DNA of 64,000 nucleotides from Leifsonia sp. 1010 (GCF_031455295.1 NZ_JAVDSL010000002.1:310001-374000), one strand, 5' to 3'. Shown: positions 36,116 through 44,844, numbered from the stretch's first letter. Made by a program: numbers and translations. The notes: generated from the sequence alone by a model not told the origin.

Positions 36116-36414
36116 AGAGCCGCCGCTGCCGCCGTGAGCACCTGCGCGAGGGTCGGAACGCCCTCTGCGCGGAACACCTCCGTACCGTCGGGCGCTTCGA
36201 CGATCACCGTCGGGGTGGAGCGGATGCGGTCGCGCTCGGCGCGCTCCAGGTTGCGCGCCACATCCAGCTCGGTCACCTCGATGCGCGGAGCGAGTCGCGT
36301 CGCCTCCGCGAGCACGGCACGCGTCTGCATGCACGGCTCGCAGAACGCGGATGTATAGAGAGTGAGCTGCGCCTTCCCGGTGACCTCCGGGACAACGGCC
36401 GGTGTCGAATCCAC
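36112..36414 (-). CDS. Thioredoxin/glutaredoxin-like protein
   Basis: 100-residue small redox protein with active site C25-E-P-C28 in LYTSAFCEPCMQTR and the cis-proline segment STPTVIVEAPDG. The thioredoxin fold is complete. The start at GTG 36414 is set by TACACT exactly 6 bases upstream; longer readings add an arginine-rich stretch. It runs toward the regulator gene and shares 4 bases with its 3' end. A dithiol reductase role in the cytoplasm is expected. Confidence 0.87.
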   Translation of the reverse strand: MDSTPAVVPEVTGKAQLTLYTSAFCEPCMQTRAVLAEATRLAPRIEVTELDVARNLERAERDRIRSTPTVIVEAPDGTEVFRAEGVPTLAQVLTAAAAAL

Positions 36415-36509
36415 ACCGTCAGTGTACGTCCGGGGAAATCGCGGCGACGATCGCGCGGTGCGGGCCGTCGCCGCCACCGCCGGGGGAGCGGGACCAACAG
36501 AATCGTCCC

Positions 36510-37355
36510 GTGAGCCGAACGACCTTCACGCGCTACGTCGCCCTCGGAGACTCGCTCACCGAGGGCCTCTGCGACCGCGCCCCCGGGCACGCGGACGCCT
36601 TCCTCGGCTGGGCCGACCGCCTGGCCGGAATCCTCGACGGCGACGCCCGGCTCGCCGGCGCCTCGCTGGAGTTCGCCAACCTGGCCGTGCGCGGCCGCCG
36701 CATCGCCGACGTGGTGGATGCGCAGATCCCGCACGCGCTCGACCTCCGGCCCGACCTCGTCTCCGTGATGATCGGCGGGAACGACCTGATGAGCCCCGCG
36801 GCCGACCCGGACGCGCTCGCCACCCGGCTCGAAGCGGGGATCCGCGACCTCCGCGCCGCGGGGACGACCGTCCTGCTCGCCAACATCTTCGACCCGCAGT
36901 TCGCCTTCTTCCTCAAGCCGTTCAGAGGGCGCGCGGCCGTCTTCAACGCGAACATCTGGAGCATCGCGCGGGACCAGCGCGCGATCGTGCTCGACGTGTG
37001 GGGCGTGCGCGAGTTCCGCGACCCCGCGATGTGGGCGTCCGACCGGGTGCACCTGAGCACGCGCGGTCACCGGCTGCTCGCGGCGCAGGCCGCCCACGCG
37101 TTGGGGGTGCCGTACGCGGAGGTGAGCGGGCCGGAGACGACGGTCGCCCCGGAGGCGACGGCGCCGGTGCCGCCCGACTCGGTGCCGTTCCGGACCTGGC
37201 TGCGGGTGTACGCCATCCCGTGGATCGCCCGGCGGGTGCGGCACGTGTCGACCGGCGACGGGATGGGGCCGAAGCTCCCGGTGCCGCAGCGGGTCGACTT
37301 CGGGGCCCTGTCCGGCCCTGTCGGCCTGTCCGGCCCTGTCGGAGGCCAGCATTAG
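36510..37355 (+). CDS. SGNH/GDSL hydrolase
   Basis: 281-residue esterase/lipase of the GDSL type. The serine block is YVALGDSLTEGL (S about residue 14), the glycine and asparagine blocks are VRGRRIAD and MIGGNDLMSP, and the C-terminal DRVHLSTRGH holds the Asp-His pair. No signal peptide is seen, so it should be cytoplasmic. GTG 36510 is 6 bases after CAGAAT, a weak -10. The 3' end is a short GC-rich repeat (CGGCCCTGTC-like) coding for LSGPVGLSGPV. Confidence 0.88.
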   Translation: MSRTTFTRYVALGDSLTEGLCDRAPGHADAFLGWADRLAGILDGDARLAGASLEFANLAVRGRRIADVVDAQIPHALDLRPDLVSVMIGGNDLMSPAADPDALATRLEAGIRDLRAAGTTVLLANIFDPQFAFFLKPFRGRAAVFNANIWSIARDQRAIVLDVWGVREFRDPAMWASDRVHLSTRGHRLLAAQAAHALGVPYAEVSGPETTVAPEATAPVPPDSVPFRTWLRVYAIPWIARRVRHVSTGDGMGPKLPVPQRVDFGALSGPVGLSGPVGGQH

Positions 37356-37358
37356 ACT
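37353..37358 (+). promoter_or_regulatory. -10 box of orn, leaderless arrangement
   Basis: TAGACT lies exactly 6 bases before ATG 37365. It overlaps the stop codon of the GDSL gene. Confidence 0.6.
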
Positions 37359-37364
37359 CCTGTT

Positions 37365-37988
37365 ATGGCTACTTCCTCGGATCGACTGGTCTGGATCGAC
37401 TGCGAGATGACCGGCCTCGACCTCGAGGTCGATGAGCTCGTCGAGATCGCGGTGGTCATCACCGACTTCGAGCTGAACGTGCTCGACCCCGGTCTCAGCA
37501 TCGTCATCAAGCCCGACGACTCCGCGCTCGAGAACATGGGCGACTTCGTCCGGCAGATGCACACCACCTCGGGGCTGATCGAGGAGATCCCGAACGGCAA
37601 GAGCCTCGCCGAGGCCGAGTACGAGGTGCTCGAGTACGTGCTGAAGTTCGCGCCGACCGCGCGGACGGCCCCGCTCGCCGGCAACACGATCGGCACCGAC
37701 CGCATGTTCATCGCCAAGTACATGCCGAGGCTCGACAACCACCTGCACTACCGCAACGTGGATGTGTCGTCGATCAAGGAGCTTGCCCGCCGCTGGTTCC
37801 CGCGCATCTACTTCAACGCCCCCGAGAAGAACGGCGGCCACCGGGCGCTCGCCGACATCCTCGAGTCGATCCGCGAGCTCGACTACTACCGCTCGGCTGC
37901 GTTCGTCGCCCCGCCCGGGCCCACCACGGAGGACACCCAGGCCTTGGCCGCGGGCGTGGTGGAAAAATGGGCTCCCCGCATGTACTAG
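37365..37988 (+). CDS. orn: Oligoribonuclease
   Basis: 207-residue DEDDh exonuclease that degrades short oligoribonucleotides to nucleotides. The first acidic motif is [12 protein letters not shown], later [12 protein letters not shown]-like [16 protein letters not shown], and the last [15 protein letters not shown], with His and Asp of the active site. Complete at the family's length. The ATG is fixed by TAGACT 6 bases upstream. The stop TAG overlaps a TAGAAT box that is probably the promoter of tRNA-His. Confidence 0.95.
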   Translation: MATSSDRLVWIDCEMTGLDLEVDELVEIAVVITDFELNVLDPGLSIVIKPDDSALENMGDFVRQMHTTSGLIEEIPNGKSLAEAEYEVLEYVLKFAPTARTAPLAGNTIGTDRMFIAKYMPRLDNHLHYRNVDVSSIKELARRWFPRIYFNAPEKNGGHRALADILESIRELDYYRSAAFVAPPGPTTEDTQALAAGVVEKWAPRMY

Positions 37989-37991
37989 AAT
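37986..37991 (+). promoter_or_regulatory. -10 box for tRNA-His
   Basis: TAGAAT overlaps the orn stop codon and would start a transcript about 38 bases before the tRNA. No clear -35 hexamer. Confidence 0.4.
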
Positions 37992-38035
37992 CGATGAGTT
38001 GCTTCGGTCGATCCGCGTGATCGACGAGGCGTCGT

Positions 38036-38112
38036 GGTGGGTATAGCTCAGTTGGTAGAGCGCCTGGTTGTGGTCCAGGAGGTCGCGGGTTCAAGCCCCG
38101 TTACTCACCCCA
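38036..38112 (+). tRNA. tRNA-His (anticodon GTG)
   Basis: All four arms fold. The acceptor stem GTGGGTA pairs with TACTCAC with one G-U pair. The anticodon loop is TTGTGGT, which reads CAC/CAU. The extra 5' base G-1 (38036) is encoded and faces C73 (38109), the identity pair of bacterial tRNA-His, and CCA (38110-38112) is encoded. A perfect 10-bp terminator follows 4 bases later. Confidence 0.97.
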
Positions 38113-38116
38113 CACA

Positions 38117-38146
38117 GGGCCGGACTCTCGTAGTCCGGCCCTTTTT
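38117..38146 (+). terminator. Rho-independent terminator of tRNA-His
   Basis: GGGCCGGACT (38117-38126) pairs perfectly with AGTCCGGCCC (38132-38141) around the loop CTCGT, followed by TTTTT. It is the clearest intrinsic terminator in the window. Confidence 0.95.
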
Positions 38147-38162
38147 CGCATCCCCGCGCCCT

Positions 38163-38233
38163 AAGCAAACAGCTCCTGAGTTTTTTCGTTCGAATGGGCT
38201 TCGGGACGCGAAAAACTCAGGATCTGTTTGCTT
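38163..38233. repeat. Convergent-end palindrome, copy B
   Basis: Arms AAGCAAACAGCTCCTGAG plus TTTTTTCG on the left (38163-38188), and CGAAAAACTCAGGATCTG plus TTTGCTT on the right (38209-38233 region), with a loop of about 20 bases. One mismatch (GAG against GAT). It sits between the convergent tRNA-His and tRNA-Arg genes. Same family as the elements at 2270 and 51646. Confidence 0.85.
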
Positions 38234-38244
38234 GCGCGGGAGGG

Positions 38245-38317
38245 TGCCCCCGGCAGGAATCGAACCTGCGACCAAGAGATTAGAAGGCTCCTGCTCTATC
38301 CGCTGAGCTACGGGGGC
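38245..38317 (-). tRNA. tRNA-Arg (anticodon TCT)
   Basis: Reads GCCCCCG at the 5' end (38317 downward), pairing perfectly with CGGGGGC at the 3' end. The anticodon loop CTTCTAA gives anticodon TCT, which reads AGA/AGG. T-arm GCAGG-TTCGATT-CCTGC is perfect. The terminal CCA is not encoded. Confidence 0.96.
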
Positions 38318-38356
38318 GTCGAGTCCACGATACCGGAGCGCTCGGCTGCCGCCGCG

Positions 38357-39700
38357 TCAGAGCGTCTGGCCGGTCTTCCCCGCGCGGTTCACGATCGCGA
38401 TCACCGGACGGCGCCCGCGCAGGCCGAAGCGGAGGCGGAGGCTGGCCTGCCGGGCGATGAGCACGGCGACGACAGCCGCCGCCGCGGTGGGCACGAGTCC
38501 GGAGATCGCCATGGCGATGTGCGGGCCGACCTGCTCCACGATCCACCCCATCAGCGGACCGCCGAGGGCCTGCCCGCCGAGCAGCACGAGGATGTACAGC
38601 GAGATCACGCGCCCGCGGATCTGCACGTTCGACGACATCTGCACCAGCGAGTTCGCCGCGGTGATAAAGAGCAGGTTGCCGACCCCGATGGCGACGAGCA
38701 GCAGCCCGAACGCCAGCTCGCCCGGGGCGAATCCGGCCAGCGCCTGCACGACGCCGAGGGCTGCCGCGGTGCCGACGACCATCGACAGCCGGACGCTGGT
38801 GCGGCGCGTCGAGGCGAGTGCGCCGGTGAGCGCGCCGGCGGCGACGAGCGCGTTGAACATCCCGTAGCCCTGCGCGCCGACGTTGTAGACGTCGTTCGCG
38901 TAGGCGGCGAGGAACACCGGCATGTTGAAGGCGAACACGGCGACAACGGCGACCATGACGATCGTCCAGAAGATCACCGGCTTGCGGCGGACGTAGCGCA
39001 TCCCCTCGGCCAGCTGCCCCTTGCCGCGGGGAGCCGCAGGCGACGCGTGCAGCTCCGACCGCTTGAGCGTCGCCACCGCGAACACGACCGCGAGGCAGGC
39101 GACGGCGTTGATGGCGAACGACCATCCGCCGCCGACCGCGGTGATGAGGATGCCGCCGACCGCCGGGCCGATCAGCCCGCCGAGCTGGAAGATCGACGAG
39201 TTCAAGCTGATCGCATTGCGCAGGTAGCGCGGACCGACGAGCTCGTTGACGAACACCTGACGTGCCGGGTTGTCCACGACCGTGACGAGACCGAGGGTGA
39301 ACGAGATCGCGTAGACGTGCCAGACCTCGATGGCGCCGGTCAGGGTGAGGACAGCGAGCAGCGCCGCGAGGGCGGCCGCGCACGACTGCGTGATCACGAG
39401 CAGCCGCTGCTTGGAGTACCGGTCGGTGATCACCCCGCCCCAGAGGCCGAAGAGCAGCATCGGCGTGAACTGCATGAACACGGTGACGCCGACGGCGGCG
39501 ACGCTTCCGGAGAGCTGCAGCACCAGCCAGTCCATCGCGATGCGCTGCATCCACACCGCCGTGTTGGCGACCAGGTTGCTCGCCGCGAACCGGCGGTAGT
39601 TCGGCACCCGCAGGGAGGCGAACGTCTCGCGCCACGGCGGCCGGGTGGAGAGGACCGGCATGGGTCCGGTGGGCGGGGCCGCTGCGGGGGAGTGCGCCAC
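38357..39700 (-). CDS. MFS transporter
   Basis: 447-residue permease of the MFS_3-like group with 12 hydrophobic segments; VPNYRRFAASNLVANTAVWMQRIAMDWLVLQLSG at the N-terminus is typical. The loop GGVITDRYSKQRLLVITQ between segments 2 and 3 carries the conserved D-R-x-x-x-R/K pattern. An efflux role is likely but the substrate is not known. GTG 39700 is preceded by GAGG with a 9-base gap. It is divergent from a LysR gene that probably regulates it. Confidence 0.9.
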   Translation of the reverse strand: MAHSPAAAPPTGPMPVLSTRPPWRETFASLRVPNYRRFAASNLVANTAVWMQRIAMDWLVLQLSGSVAAVGVTVFMQFTPMLLFGLWGGVITDRYSKQRLLVITQSCAAALAALLAVLTLTGAIEVWHVYAISFTLGLVTVVDNPARQVFVNELVGPRYLRNAISLNSSIFQLGGLIGPAVGGILITAVGGGWSFAINAVACLAVVFAVATLKRSELHASPAAPRGKGQLAEGMRYVRRKPVIFWTIVMVAVVAVFAFNMPVFLAAYANDVYNVGAQGYGMFNALVAAGALTGALASTRRTSVRLSMVVGTAAALGVVQALAGFAPGELAFGLLLVAIGVGNLLFITAANSLVQMSSNVQIRGRVISLYILVLLGGQALGGPLMGWIVEQVGPHIAMAISGLVPTAAAAVVAVLIARQASLRLRFGLRGRRPVIAIVNRAGKTGQTL

Positions 39701-39763
39701 GTGCGTGTTACCTCGATGTCGTCGCTGGTTCCGTATGAAGTCTCCCTTCGACACTACGCAATC

Positions 39764-39800
39764 GGGACTATTCTTGGAGCCGATCACGGCTATAAGTCCC
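39764..39800. promoter_or_regulatory. Inverted repeat GGGACT ... AGTCCC between the LysR gene and the MFS gene
   Basis: GGGACTATT (39764-39772) and TATAAGTCCC (39791-39800) are inverted, 18-22 bases apart. It lies in the 117-base divergent gap, where a LysR-type regulator would be expected to bind. The spacing is wider than the classical T-N11-A site, so this is only a candidate. Confidence 0.35.
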
Positions 39801-39817
39801 ATTGGCTTTTCGAATGG

Positions 39818-40678
39818 ATGCGAATGTTCGACCCTGTCCTGCTGCAGACCTTCCTTGCCGTCGCCGACACGCGCAGCTTCACCAAGGCCGCCGGGCGGCT
39901 GGGCATCAGTCAGCCGACGGTGAGCCAGCACATCCGCAAGCTGGAGCAGGCGGCGAAGCGCCAGCTGATCGCCCGCGACACGCGAGAGGTGCGGCTGACG
40001 GACAACGGGGATGCGATGGCCGGCTTCGCCCGCACCATCCTGGCCGCGCACGCCGAGGCGGACAGCTACTTCAGCGGGTCGGCCATGCGCGGGCGTCTGC
40101 GCTTCGGGGCGGCCGACGATCTCGCGATCACGACGCTCCCGCGCATCCTGCGCCACTTCCGTCAGCAGAACCCGCAGATCAATCTGGAGCTGACGGTCGA
40201 TCAGTCCGGCCCGCTGCACCGCAAGCTGAAGGCCGGCCAGCTCGACCTCATCTTCATCAAGCAGACGCCGGGCACGACGGAGGGGGCGGTCGTGGCGACC
40301 GACGAGCTCGTGTGGATGGGGCAGGAGAAGACCGTGCTCGATCCCGATGGACCCGTGCCGCTCATCTCCTACCAGGGCCCGAGCCTGAGTCGTCAGGCCG
40401 CGATCGACGCCCTGGAGGCCGCGGGCCGCACCTGGCGGATCACCTGCAACACCCGTGAGGTGAACGGCGTGCTCGCCGCCGTCCGGGCAGGGATCGGCGT
40501 CGCCGTCTTCCCCCGCTCGCTCATCCCCACCGACCTCATCAAGGTGACGAACCGATTCGGGTTGCCGGAGCTCGGCCACGTCGACTTCACGCTGCTTTCC
40601 AACCCGTCGGCCGCGCGGGAGCCGGTGGATGCGCTGACCACCGCGATCCTGGCGCGCGCCGTCAGCCGCGTGGCCTGA
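39818..40678 (+). CDS. LysR-family transcriptional regulator
   Basis: 286 residues. The winged helix occupies about residues 5-62 (LLQTFLAVADTRSFTKAAGRLGISQPTVSQHIRKLE), then the effector domain with LRFGAADDLAI and AVRAGIGVAVFPRSLI. Complete. ATG 39818 and 39824 are both possible; the protein from 39824 starts MFDPVLLQTFLAV, the usual LysR opening. It is divergent from the MFS gene, its likely target, and converges closely on the antiporter gene. Confidence 0.92.
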   Translation: MRMFDPVLLQTFLAVADTRSFTKAAGRLGISQPTVSQHIRKLEQAAKRQLIARDTREVRLTDNGDAMAGFARTILAAHAEADSYFSGSAMRGRLRFGAADDLAITTLPRILRHFRQQNPQINLELTVDQSGPLHRKLKAGQLDLIFIKQTPGTTEGAVVATDELVWMGQEKTVLDPDGPVPLISYQGPSLSRQAAIDALEAAGRTWRITCNTREVNGVLAAVRAGIGVAVFPRSLIPTDLIKVTNRFGLPELGHVDFTLLSNPSAAREPVDALTTAILARAVSRVA

Positions 40679-40684
40679 TCCGGC

Positions 40685-41902
40685 TCAGCCTTCGATCGGC
40701 ACGGCGTCCGGATCGGCAGGCCGTACGCCGCCGTCGGCGGACTTCCGGCGGAGGGTCAGCGCGATCAGCGGGAAGAGCAGCACGGAGAGCATGCCCGCTC
40801 CGACCAGGGCCGTCGCGGTGCCGACCTGCAGGTCGTGCTCGCGCACGCCGATCGCGGTCACGGCGACGATGATCGGCAGCCCGGTCGCGCTGAACAGCGT
40901 GAGCGCAGCCCGGTCGCGGAACGTCGAGCCCGGCGGCGCCAGGAACGACGCCGGGATGCCGCGCAGGAGCAGCAGAAGGACGAGGAAGATCGGCAGCAGG
41001 ATCAGCGCCCGCGGGTCTCCGAGCAACGCCTTCAAGTCGAAGCCGATGCCCGTGTTGATGAAGAACACCGGCACCAGCACGCCGAAGGCGACGGCCTCGA
41101 GCTTGCTCTCGATGTGATGGGCGTCCTCCGGCTTCGCCCCGGAGAGCAGGATGCGGCAGAGCACCCCCGCGGCGAACGCGCCGAGCAGCATGTCGAGCCC
41201 GAGCGCGATGCTCAGACCGACGAGAGCCGCGATGACGCACACCACGAATCGCACGGCGAACTGGCCGCTGGTGTGCAGCGTCGCACGGACGAGCCGGTGG
41301 AATCGCTCGTGGCCTCCGCGCGAGGCGATCCAGATCCCTGCTCCGGCGATCACGGCGAACCCGATCAGCACCAGCGCGGCGGCCAGTGGCTTCCGGCCGC
41401 TGAGGAACAGCGAGATCGCGAGCAGCGGGCCGAACTCGCCGACAGCGCCGATCGCGGTGACGACCCGGCCGAACGGTGTGTGCATCTCCCCGGCGTCGCG
41501 CAACACGGGCATCAGGGTGCCGAGGGCCGTCGAGGTGAGAGCGATGCCGACATAGACGCCGGGCACGATGGATCCCGCGATGAGCGTGGCCAGCACGATC
41601 GCGAAGACGAGGGAGAACAGCCAGACCAGGGATGCCCGACGCAGCGGCCGGCCGGCGATGGCCGGAAAGTCGATCTCGTTGCCCGCCATGAAGAACAGGA
41701 AGGCGAGGCCGAAGTTGGCGATCGCATCCAGACCGGCCGTCTCCGGCACCCAGCCGAGGACGCTGGGGCCGATGATCAGACCGAGGACGATCTCGAACAC
41801 GACGAGCGGGATCTTGACGAACCGCCCGACCGCGGTGGTGAGAAGGGCGGCCAGGACGCCGAGCAGGGGGACGAGCACAACGCTCGAGACGGCGGGTTCC
41901 AT
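40685..41902 (-). CDS. Cation/proton antiporter (Kef/CPA2 type)
   Basis: 405-residue membrane protein with about 12 hydrophobic segments. The opening GRFVKIPLVVFEIVLGLIIGPSVLGW and ANFGLAFLFFMAGNEIDFPAIAGRPL are typical of CPA2 antiporters such as KefB and GerN, including the conserved Asp. There is no C-terminal RCK domain, so no glutathione or nucleotide control of the Kef kind is seen. Exchange of Na+ or K+ for H+ is the probable role. ATG 41902 is exactly 6 bases after TAACAT, a leaderless start. Confidence 0.88.
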   Translation of the reverse strand: MEPAVSSVVLVPLLGVLAALLTTAVGRFVKIPLVVFEIVLGLIIGPSVLGWVPETAGLDAIANFGLAFLFFMAGNEIDFPAIAGRPLRRASLVWLFSLVFAIVLATLIAGSIVPGVYVGIALTSTALGTLMPVLRDAGEMHTPFGRVVTAIGAVGEFGPLLAISLFLSGRKPLAAALVLIGFAVIAGAGIWIASRGGHERFHRLVRATLHTSGQFAVRFVVCVIAALVGLSIALGLDMLLGAFAAGVLCRILLSGAKPEDAHHIESKLEAVAFGVLVPVFFINTGIGFDLKALLGDPRALILLPIFLVLLLLLRGIPASFLAPPGSTFRDRAALTLFSATGLPIIVAVTAIGVREHDLQVGTATALVGAGMLSVLLFPLIALTLRRKSADGGVRPADPDAVPIEG

Positions 41903-41988
41903 GGGCGCATGTTAGCGACCGCCGCGGCGTCCGCGGCAGACCGTTCGTGGAGGACGGAGGCGTTCACACGGGCGAAACCGGACGGGGA

Positions 41989-41994
41989 TAATGT
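41989..41994 (+). promoter_or_regulatory. -10 box of nadE, leaderless arrangement
   Basis: TAATGT lies exactly 6 bases before ATG 42001. The antiporter gene has a mirror-image box on the other strand about 80 bases away. Confidence 0.5.
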
Positions 41995-42000
41995 GGCGTC

Positions 42001-42840
42001 ATGCGCGAACTTCAGGCACAGATCATCGAAGAGCTGCACGTCCGTCCCGAGATCGACCCGGCCGCCGAGGTCGAGCGACGCGTCGGCTTCCTGGTCGACT
42101 ACCTCCGGTCGACGGGTGCGGCCGGTTTCGTCCTCGGAATCAGCGGCGGCCAGGACTCCAGTCTCGCCGGCCGGCTCGCCCAGCTGGCGGTCGAGCGACT
42201 GGCCGCGGAGGGGACGGACGCCGACTTCGTCGCGGTCCGTCTGCCGTACGCCGTGCAGCGGGACGAGGAGGACGCGCAGCTGGCGCTGTCCTTCATCCAG
42301 CCGAAGAGCTCGGTCGTGTTCAACATCCAGCGCGGCACCGACGGCGTCGAGGACGAGTACGCGGATGCTCTCGGGGAGCCGATGACCGACTTCGTGAAGG
42401 GAAACGTGAAGGCCCGGATCCGCATGGTCGCGCAGTACGCGATCGCCGGCCAGCGCGGTCTCCTCGTGATCGGCACCGACCACGCGGCGGAGGCGGTGAC
42501 CGGTTTCTTCACCAAATATGGCGACGGCGGCACGGACATCCTCCCGCTGAGCGGCCTCACCAAGCGGCAGGGCAAGCAGCTGCTCGCGCACCTGGGTGCG
42601 CCCGCCCGGCTGTACGAGAAGGCACCGACGGCCGACCTGCTCGACCTCAACCCGGGCCAGACCGACGAGGACAACCTCGGGCTGACGTACGTCGACATCG
42701 ACGACTTCCTGGAGGGGAAGGACGTGTCGGACGAGGTCGCGGAGGCGCTGGAGGCGCGATACCGGGCGACCGAGCACAAGCGGCAGCCTCCGGCGAGCCT
42801 GTTCGACTCGTGGTGGGGCGAGGGCGCGTACAGCCGCTGA
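42001..42840 (+). CDS. nadE: Ammonia-dependent NAD+ synthetase
   Basis: 279-residue enzyme that makes NAD+ from nicotinate adenine dinucleotide, ammonia and ATP. The PP-loop is [25 protein letters not shown] and the metal-binding [18 protein letters not shown] follow in order. There is no glutaminase domain, so it uses free ammonia, unlike the two-domain enzyme of Mycobacterium. The start is set by TAATGT 6 bases upstream. Confidence 0.96.
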   Translation: MRELQAQIIEELHVRPEIDPAAEVERRVGFLVDYLRSTGAAGFVLGISGGQDSSLAGRLAQLAVERLAAEGTDADFVAVRLPYAVQRDEEDAQLALSFIQPKSSVVFNIQRGTDGVEDEYADALGEPMTDFVKGNVKARIRMVAQYAIAGQRGLLVIGTDHAAEAVTGFFTKYGDGGTDILPLSGLTKRQGKQLLAHLGAPARLYEKAPTADLLDLNPGQTDEDNLGLTYVDIDDFLEGKDVSDEVAEALEARYRATEHKRQPPASLFDSWWGEGAYSR

Positions 42841-42854
42841 TCATCGGAGCAACG

Positions 42855-42889
42855 ACGAAGGGCGCCGGCGTGATGCCGGCGCCCTTCGT
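42855..42889. terminator. Hairpin terminator between convergent genes
   Basis: A perfect 15-bp stem: ACGAAGGGCGCCGGC (42855-42869) and GCCGGCGCCCTTCGT (42875-42889) around the loop GTGAT. It lies between nadE and the converging gene at 42925. No T-run follows on either strand, but the GC stem is strong. It is not related to the CAGCTCCTGAG family. Confidence 0.75.
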
Positions 42890-42924
42890 GTCGGGTGGAG
42901 TGGATGCCGCCGGAGCGGCGGTCG

Positions 42925-43632
42925 TCAGACGGGCTGCCCGAGTCGCGTGGTCGGCGCGGTGTCCTGCGGCCGAGCGCCGGCCGCGGCGGCCTGGACGAAC
43001 GGGTTCGTCTCGGCCGTGTCGTCCTGCGCGGGCGCAGCGGCCGGAGCGGCTGTGGTCGCCGGCGCGGCGTACTGGTCGTGGTGCTGCTGCGCGACCCACG
43101 CGTCCTGCTGCGCGATCAGCGACCGCTCGGTGTCGGTGTTCTCGAACCGCCACCGCTCGAGGTCGCTCTGGAAGATGCGGCGAGCTCGACGCGGGTTGTT
43201 CTGCCATTCGAGCAGGCGGTCGCGGAACTCCGCGATCGCCGGGTCGAGCTGGTAGCCGAAGGTGGCCGAAGCCCGCTTCATCTCGGCGAGCTGGTGGCCC
43301 GCCCAGGTGGCCGCGAGGCCTGCCGTCTTGATCGGGAGCAGCCGGACCATGATGTCGGCCTGGCCGACGGCGCGGTCGGAGAGCACCTGCTCGGCCGGGG
43401 TGAGGGAGTTCCAGACGGAGGCCTCGGTCGCGGCATCCACGAGGGCGGCGATCGCGGACGCCTTCTGCTGGCGGTCGGTGCGGGAGAGCAGACCCTTGAG
43501 GGCGCCTCGGGCGATCCACGCGGAGATCAGGCCGGAGACGATCACGGCGACCGCGAGGACCGCCGCGTAGAAGAGCGCCGGGCGCGCGGCCGGCGACGTG
43601 AGCCAATCGACGAAGTCATTCCACCACTGCAT
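42925..43632 (-). CDS. Hypothetical membrane-anchored protein
   Basis: 235 residues with one N-terminal transmembrane segment (ARPALFYAAVLAVAVIVSGLISAWIA), then a helical region (about residues 45-170, ASATFGYQLDPAIAEFRDRLLEWQNNPRRAR) and an Ala/Thr/Pro-rich tail. No known family is recognised. The ATG at 43632 is exactly 6 bases after TACCAT on the minus strand. It converges on nadE and is divergent from msrA. Confidence 0.78.
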   Translation of the reverse strand: MQWWNDFVDWLTSPAARPALFYAAVLAVAVIVSGLISAWIARGALKGLLSRTDRQQKASAIAALVDAATEASVWNSLTPAEQVLSDRAVGQADIMVRLLPIKTAGLAATWAGHQLAEMKRASATFGYQLDPAIAEFRDRLLEWQNNPRRARRIFQSDLERWRFENTDTERSLIAQQDAWVAQQHHDQYAAPATTAAPAAAPAQDDTAETNPFVQAAAAGARPQDTAPTTRLGQPV

Positions 43633-43766
43633 GCCGTGATGGTAGCCGCGGTTGTCCACCTGGCCGCGGACCCTCTGCGTCGTGTCGTCAAACGGGCGCA
43701 CGGCGTCCTCTGCGCGCGGGCTTCACGGGCGCGGCAGAATGGAGACGACGATCGAAAGGGGACCCC

Positions 43767-44291
43767 ATGCAGACCTTCGTGCTGGCAGGCGGATGCTTCT
43801 GGTGCCTGGATGCCGTGTACCGCGTGCTCCGCGGCGTGCAGGACGTCGTGTCCGGCTACACCGGCGGGACCGCCGTCGACCCCACCTACGAAGAGGTGTG
43901 CACGGGTCGCACCGGGCACGCGGAGGCGGTGGCGGTGACGTTCGACCCCGAGGTCATCCCGCCGAGCGTCATCCTCGACGTCTTCTTCACGCTGCACGAC
44001 CCGCGGCAGCTGAACCGGCAGGGCAACGACATCGGCACCCAGTACCGTTCGGCGATGTTCTACGACAGCGAGCATCAGCGCGAGCTGTTCGAGGGTGCGC
44101 GCGACCGCGCCGCCGAGTACTGGGACGGCGGGATCGTGACCACCATCGAGCCGCTCGGGCCCTTCTACCGCGCGGAGGAGTACCACCAGGACTTCTTCGC
44201 GAAGAACCCGGGCCAGGGCTACTGTCTCGCCGTCGCCCTGCCGAAGGTGAACAAGATCCGCGCGTCGTACGCGGACTACGTGGCGGCCTGA
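43767..44291 (+). CDS. msrA: Peptide methionine sulfoxide reductase MsrA
   Basis: 174-residue enzyme that reduces methionine-S-sulfoxide in proteins. The catalytic cysteine is C10 in GGCFWC; EVCTGRTGHAEAV, DPRQLNRQGND and GTQYRSAMFY, all conserved, follow. One further cysteine near the C-terminus (GYCLAVALPK) may be resolving. AAAGGGGA lies 6-8 bases before the ATG, and CAGAAT (43735-43740) may be the -10 box. Confidence 0.96.
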   Translation: MQTFVLAGGCFWCLDAVYRVLRGVQDVVSGYTGGTAVDPTYEEVCTGRTGHAEAVAVTFDPEVIPPSVILDVFFTLHDPRQLNRQGNDIGTQYRSAMFYDSEHQRELFEGARDRAAEYWDGGIVTTIEPLGPFYRAEEYHQDFFAKNPGQGYCLAVALPKVNKIRASYADYVAA

Positions 44292-44417
44292 ATCCGTCCA
44301 CCTCTTCCGGACTAGGCCCGTTCTCCACAGATTCTCCACCCGCGGCTCGCGACGCCCACGGAGCAGCGAGGCTGGGGCTGTGCCCGCCGCAGGAGCGGGC
44401 GCAGAGAAGAGGAGAAC

Positions 44418-44834
44418 ATGTCCGATACCGTTGCGGTCCGCGGCTTCGTCGCCACCGAGCCCCGTCACCTGGTCACCGAAGGCGGGCTGCCGATCACGAG
44501 CTTCCGGCTCGTCACCACGCACCGCCGCTACAACCGCCAGGCGTCTTCGTGGGAAGACGGCGGCAGCAACTGGTACACCGTGAGCGCCTTCCGGCGTCTC
44601 GCGCTGGGCACGGCGGAGTCCATCACCAAGGGTGACCCGGTGCTGGTCGCCGGGCGACTGTGCCTGCGCGAGTGGTCGGGTGAGAAGCAGGGGATGACGG
44701 TCGAGATCGAGGCGGAGTCCATCGGGCACGACCTCACCTGGGGGCGATCACGGTTCACACGGGCGGCCGCAGCGGATACCGACGGTGATCCCTCACCGGC
44801 GCCTCCCGAGGGAATCCCAGCGGCGGCACCCTAA
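44418..44834 (+). CDS. ssb: Single-stranded DNA-binding protein paralogue
   Basis: 138-residue OB-fold protein that should bind single-stranded DNA as a tetramer. Core: VRGFVATEPRHLVTEGGLPITSFRLVTTHRRYN, then WYTVSAFRRLALGTAESITKGDPVLVAGRLCLREW. It lacks the acidic tip (DDxPF) that recruits repair and replication proteins in essential SSB, and ends PPEGIPAAAP. It is therefore probably a secondary paralogue such as SsbB. A GAGGAGAA ribosome binding site precedes the ATG. Confidence 0.9.
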   Translation: MSDTVAVRGFVATEPRHLVTEGGLPITSFRLVTTHRRYNRQASSWEDGGSNWYTVSAFRRLALGTAESITKGDPVLVAGRLCLREWSGEKQGMTVEIEAESIGHDLTWGRSRFTRAAAADTDGDPSPAPPEGIPAAAP

Positions 44835-44844
44835 GATGCCGGAT

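Noticed and set aside
42855-42889. Fourth copy of the convergent-end palindrome
   Set aside because: It lies between convergent genes and is a perfect stem, but its sequence (ACGAAGGGCGCCGGC) has no relation to CAGCTCCTGAG.
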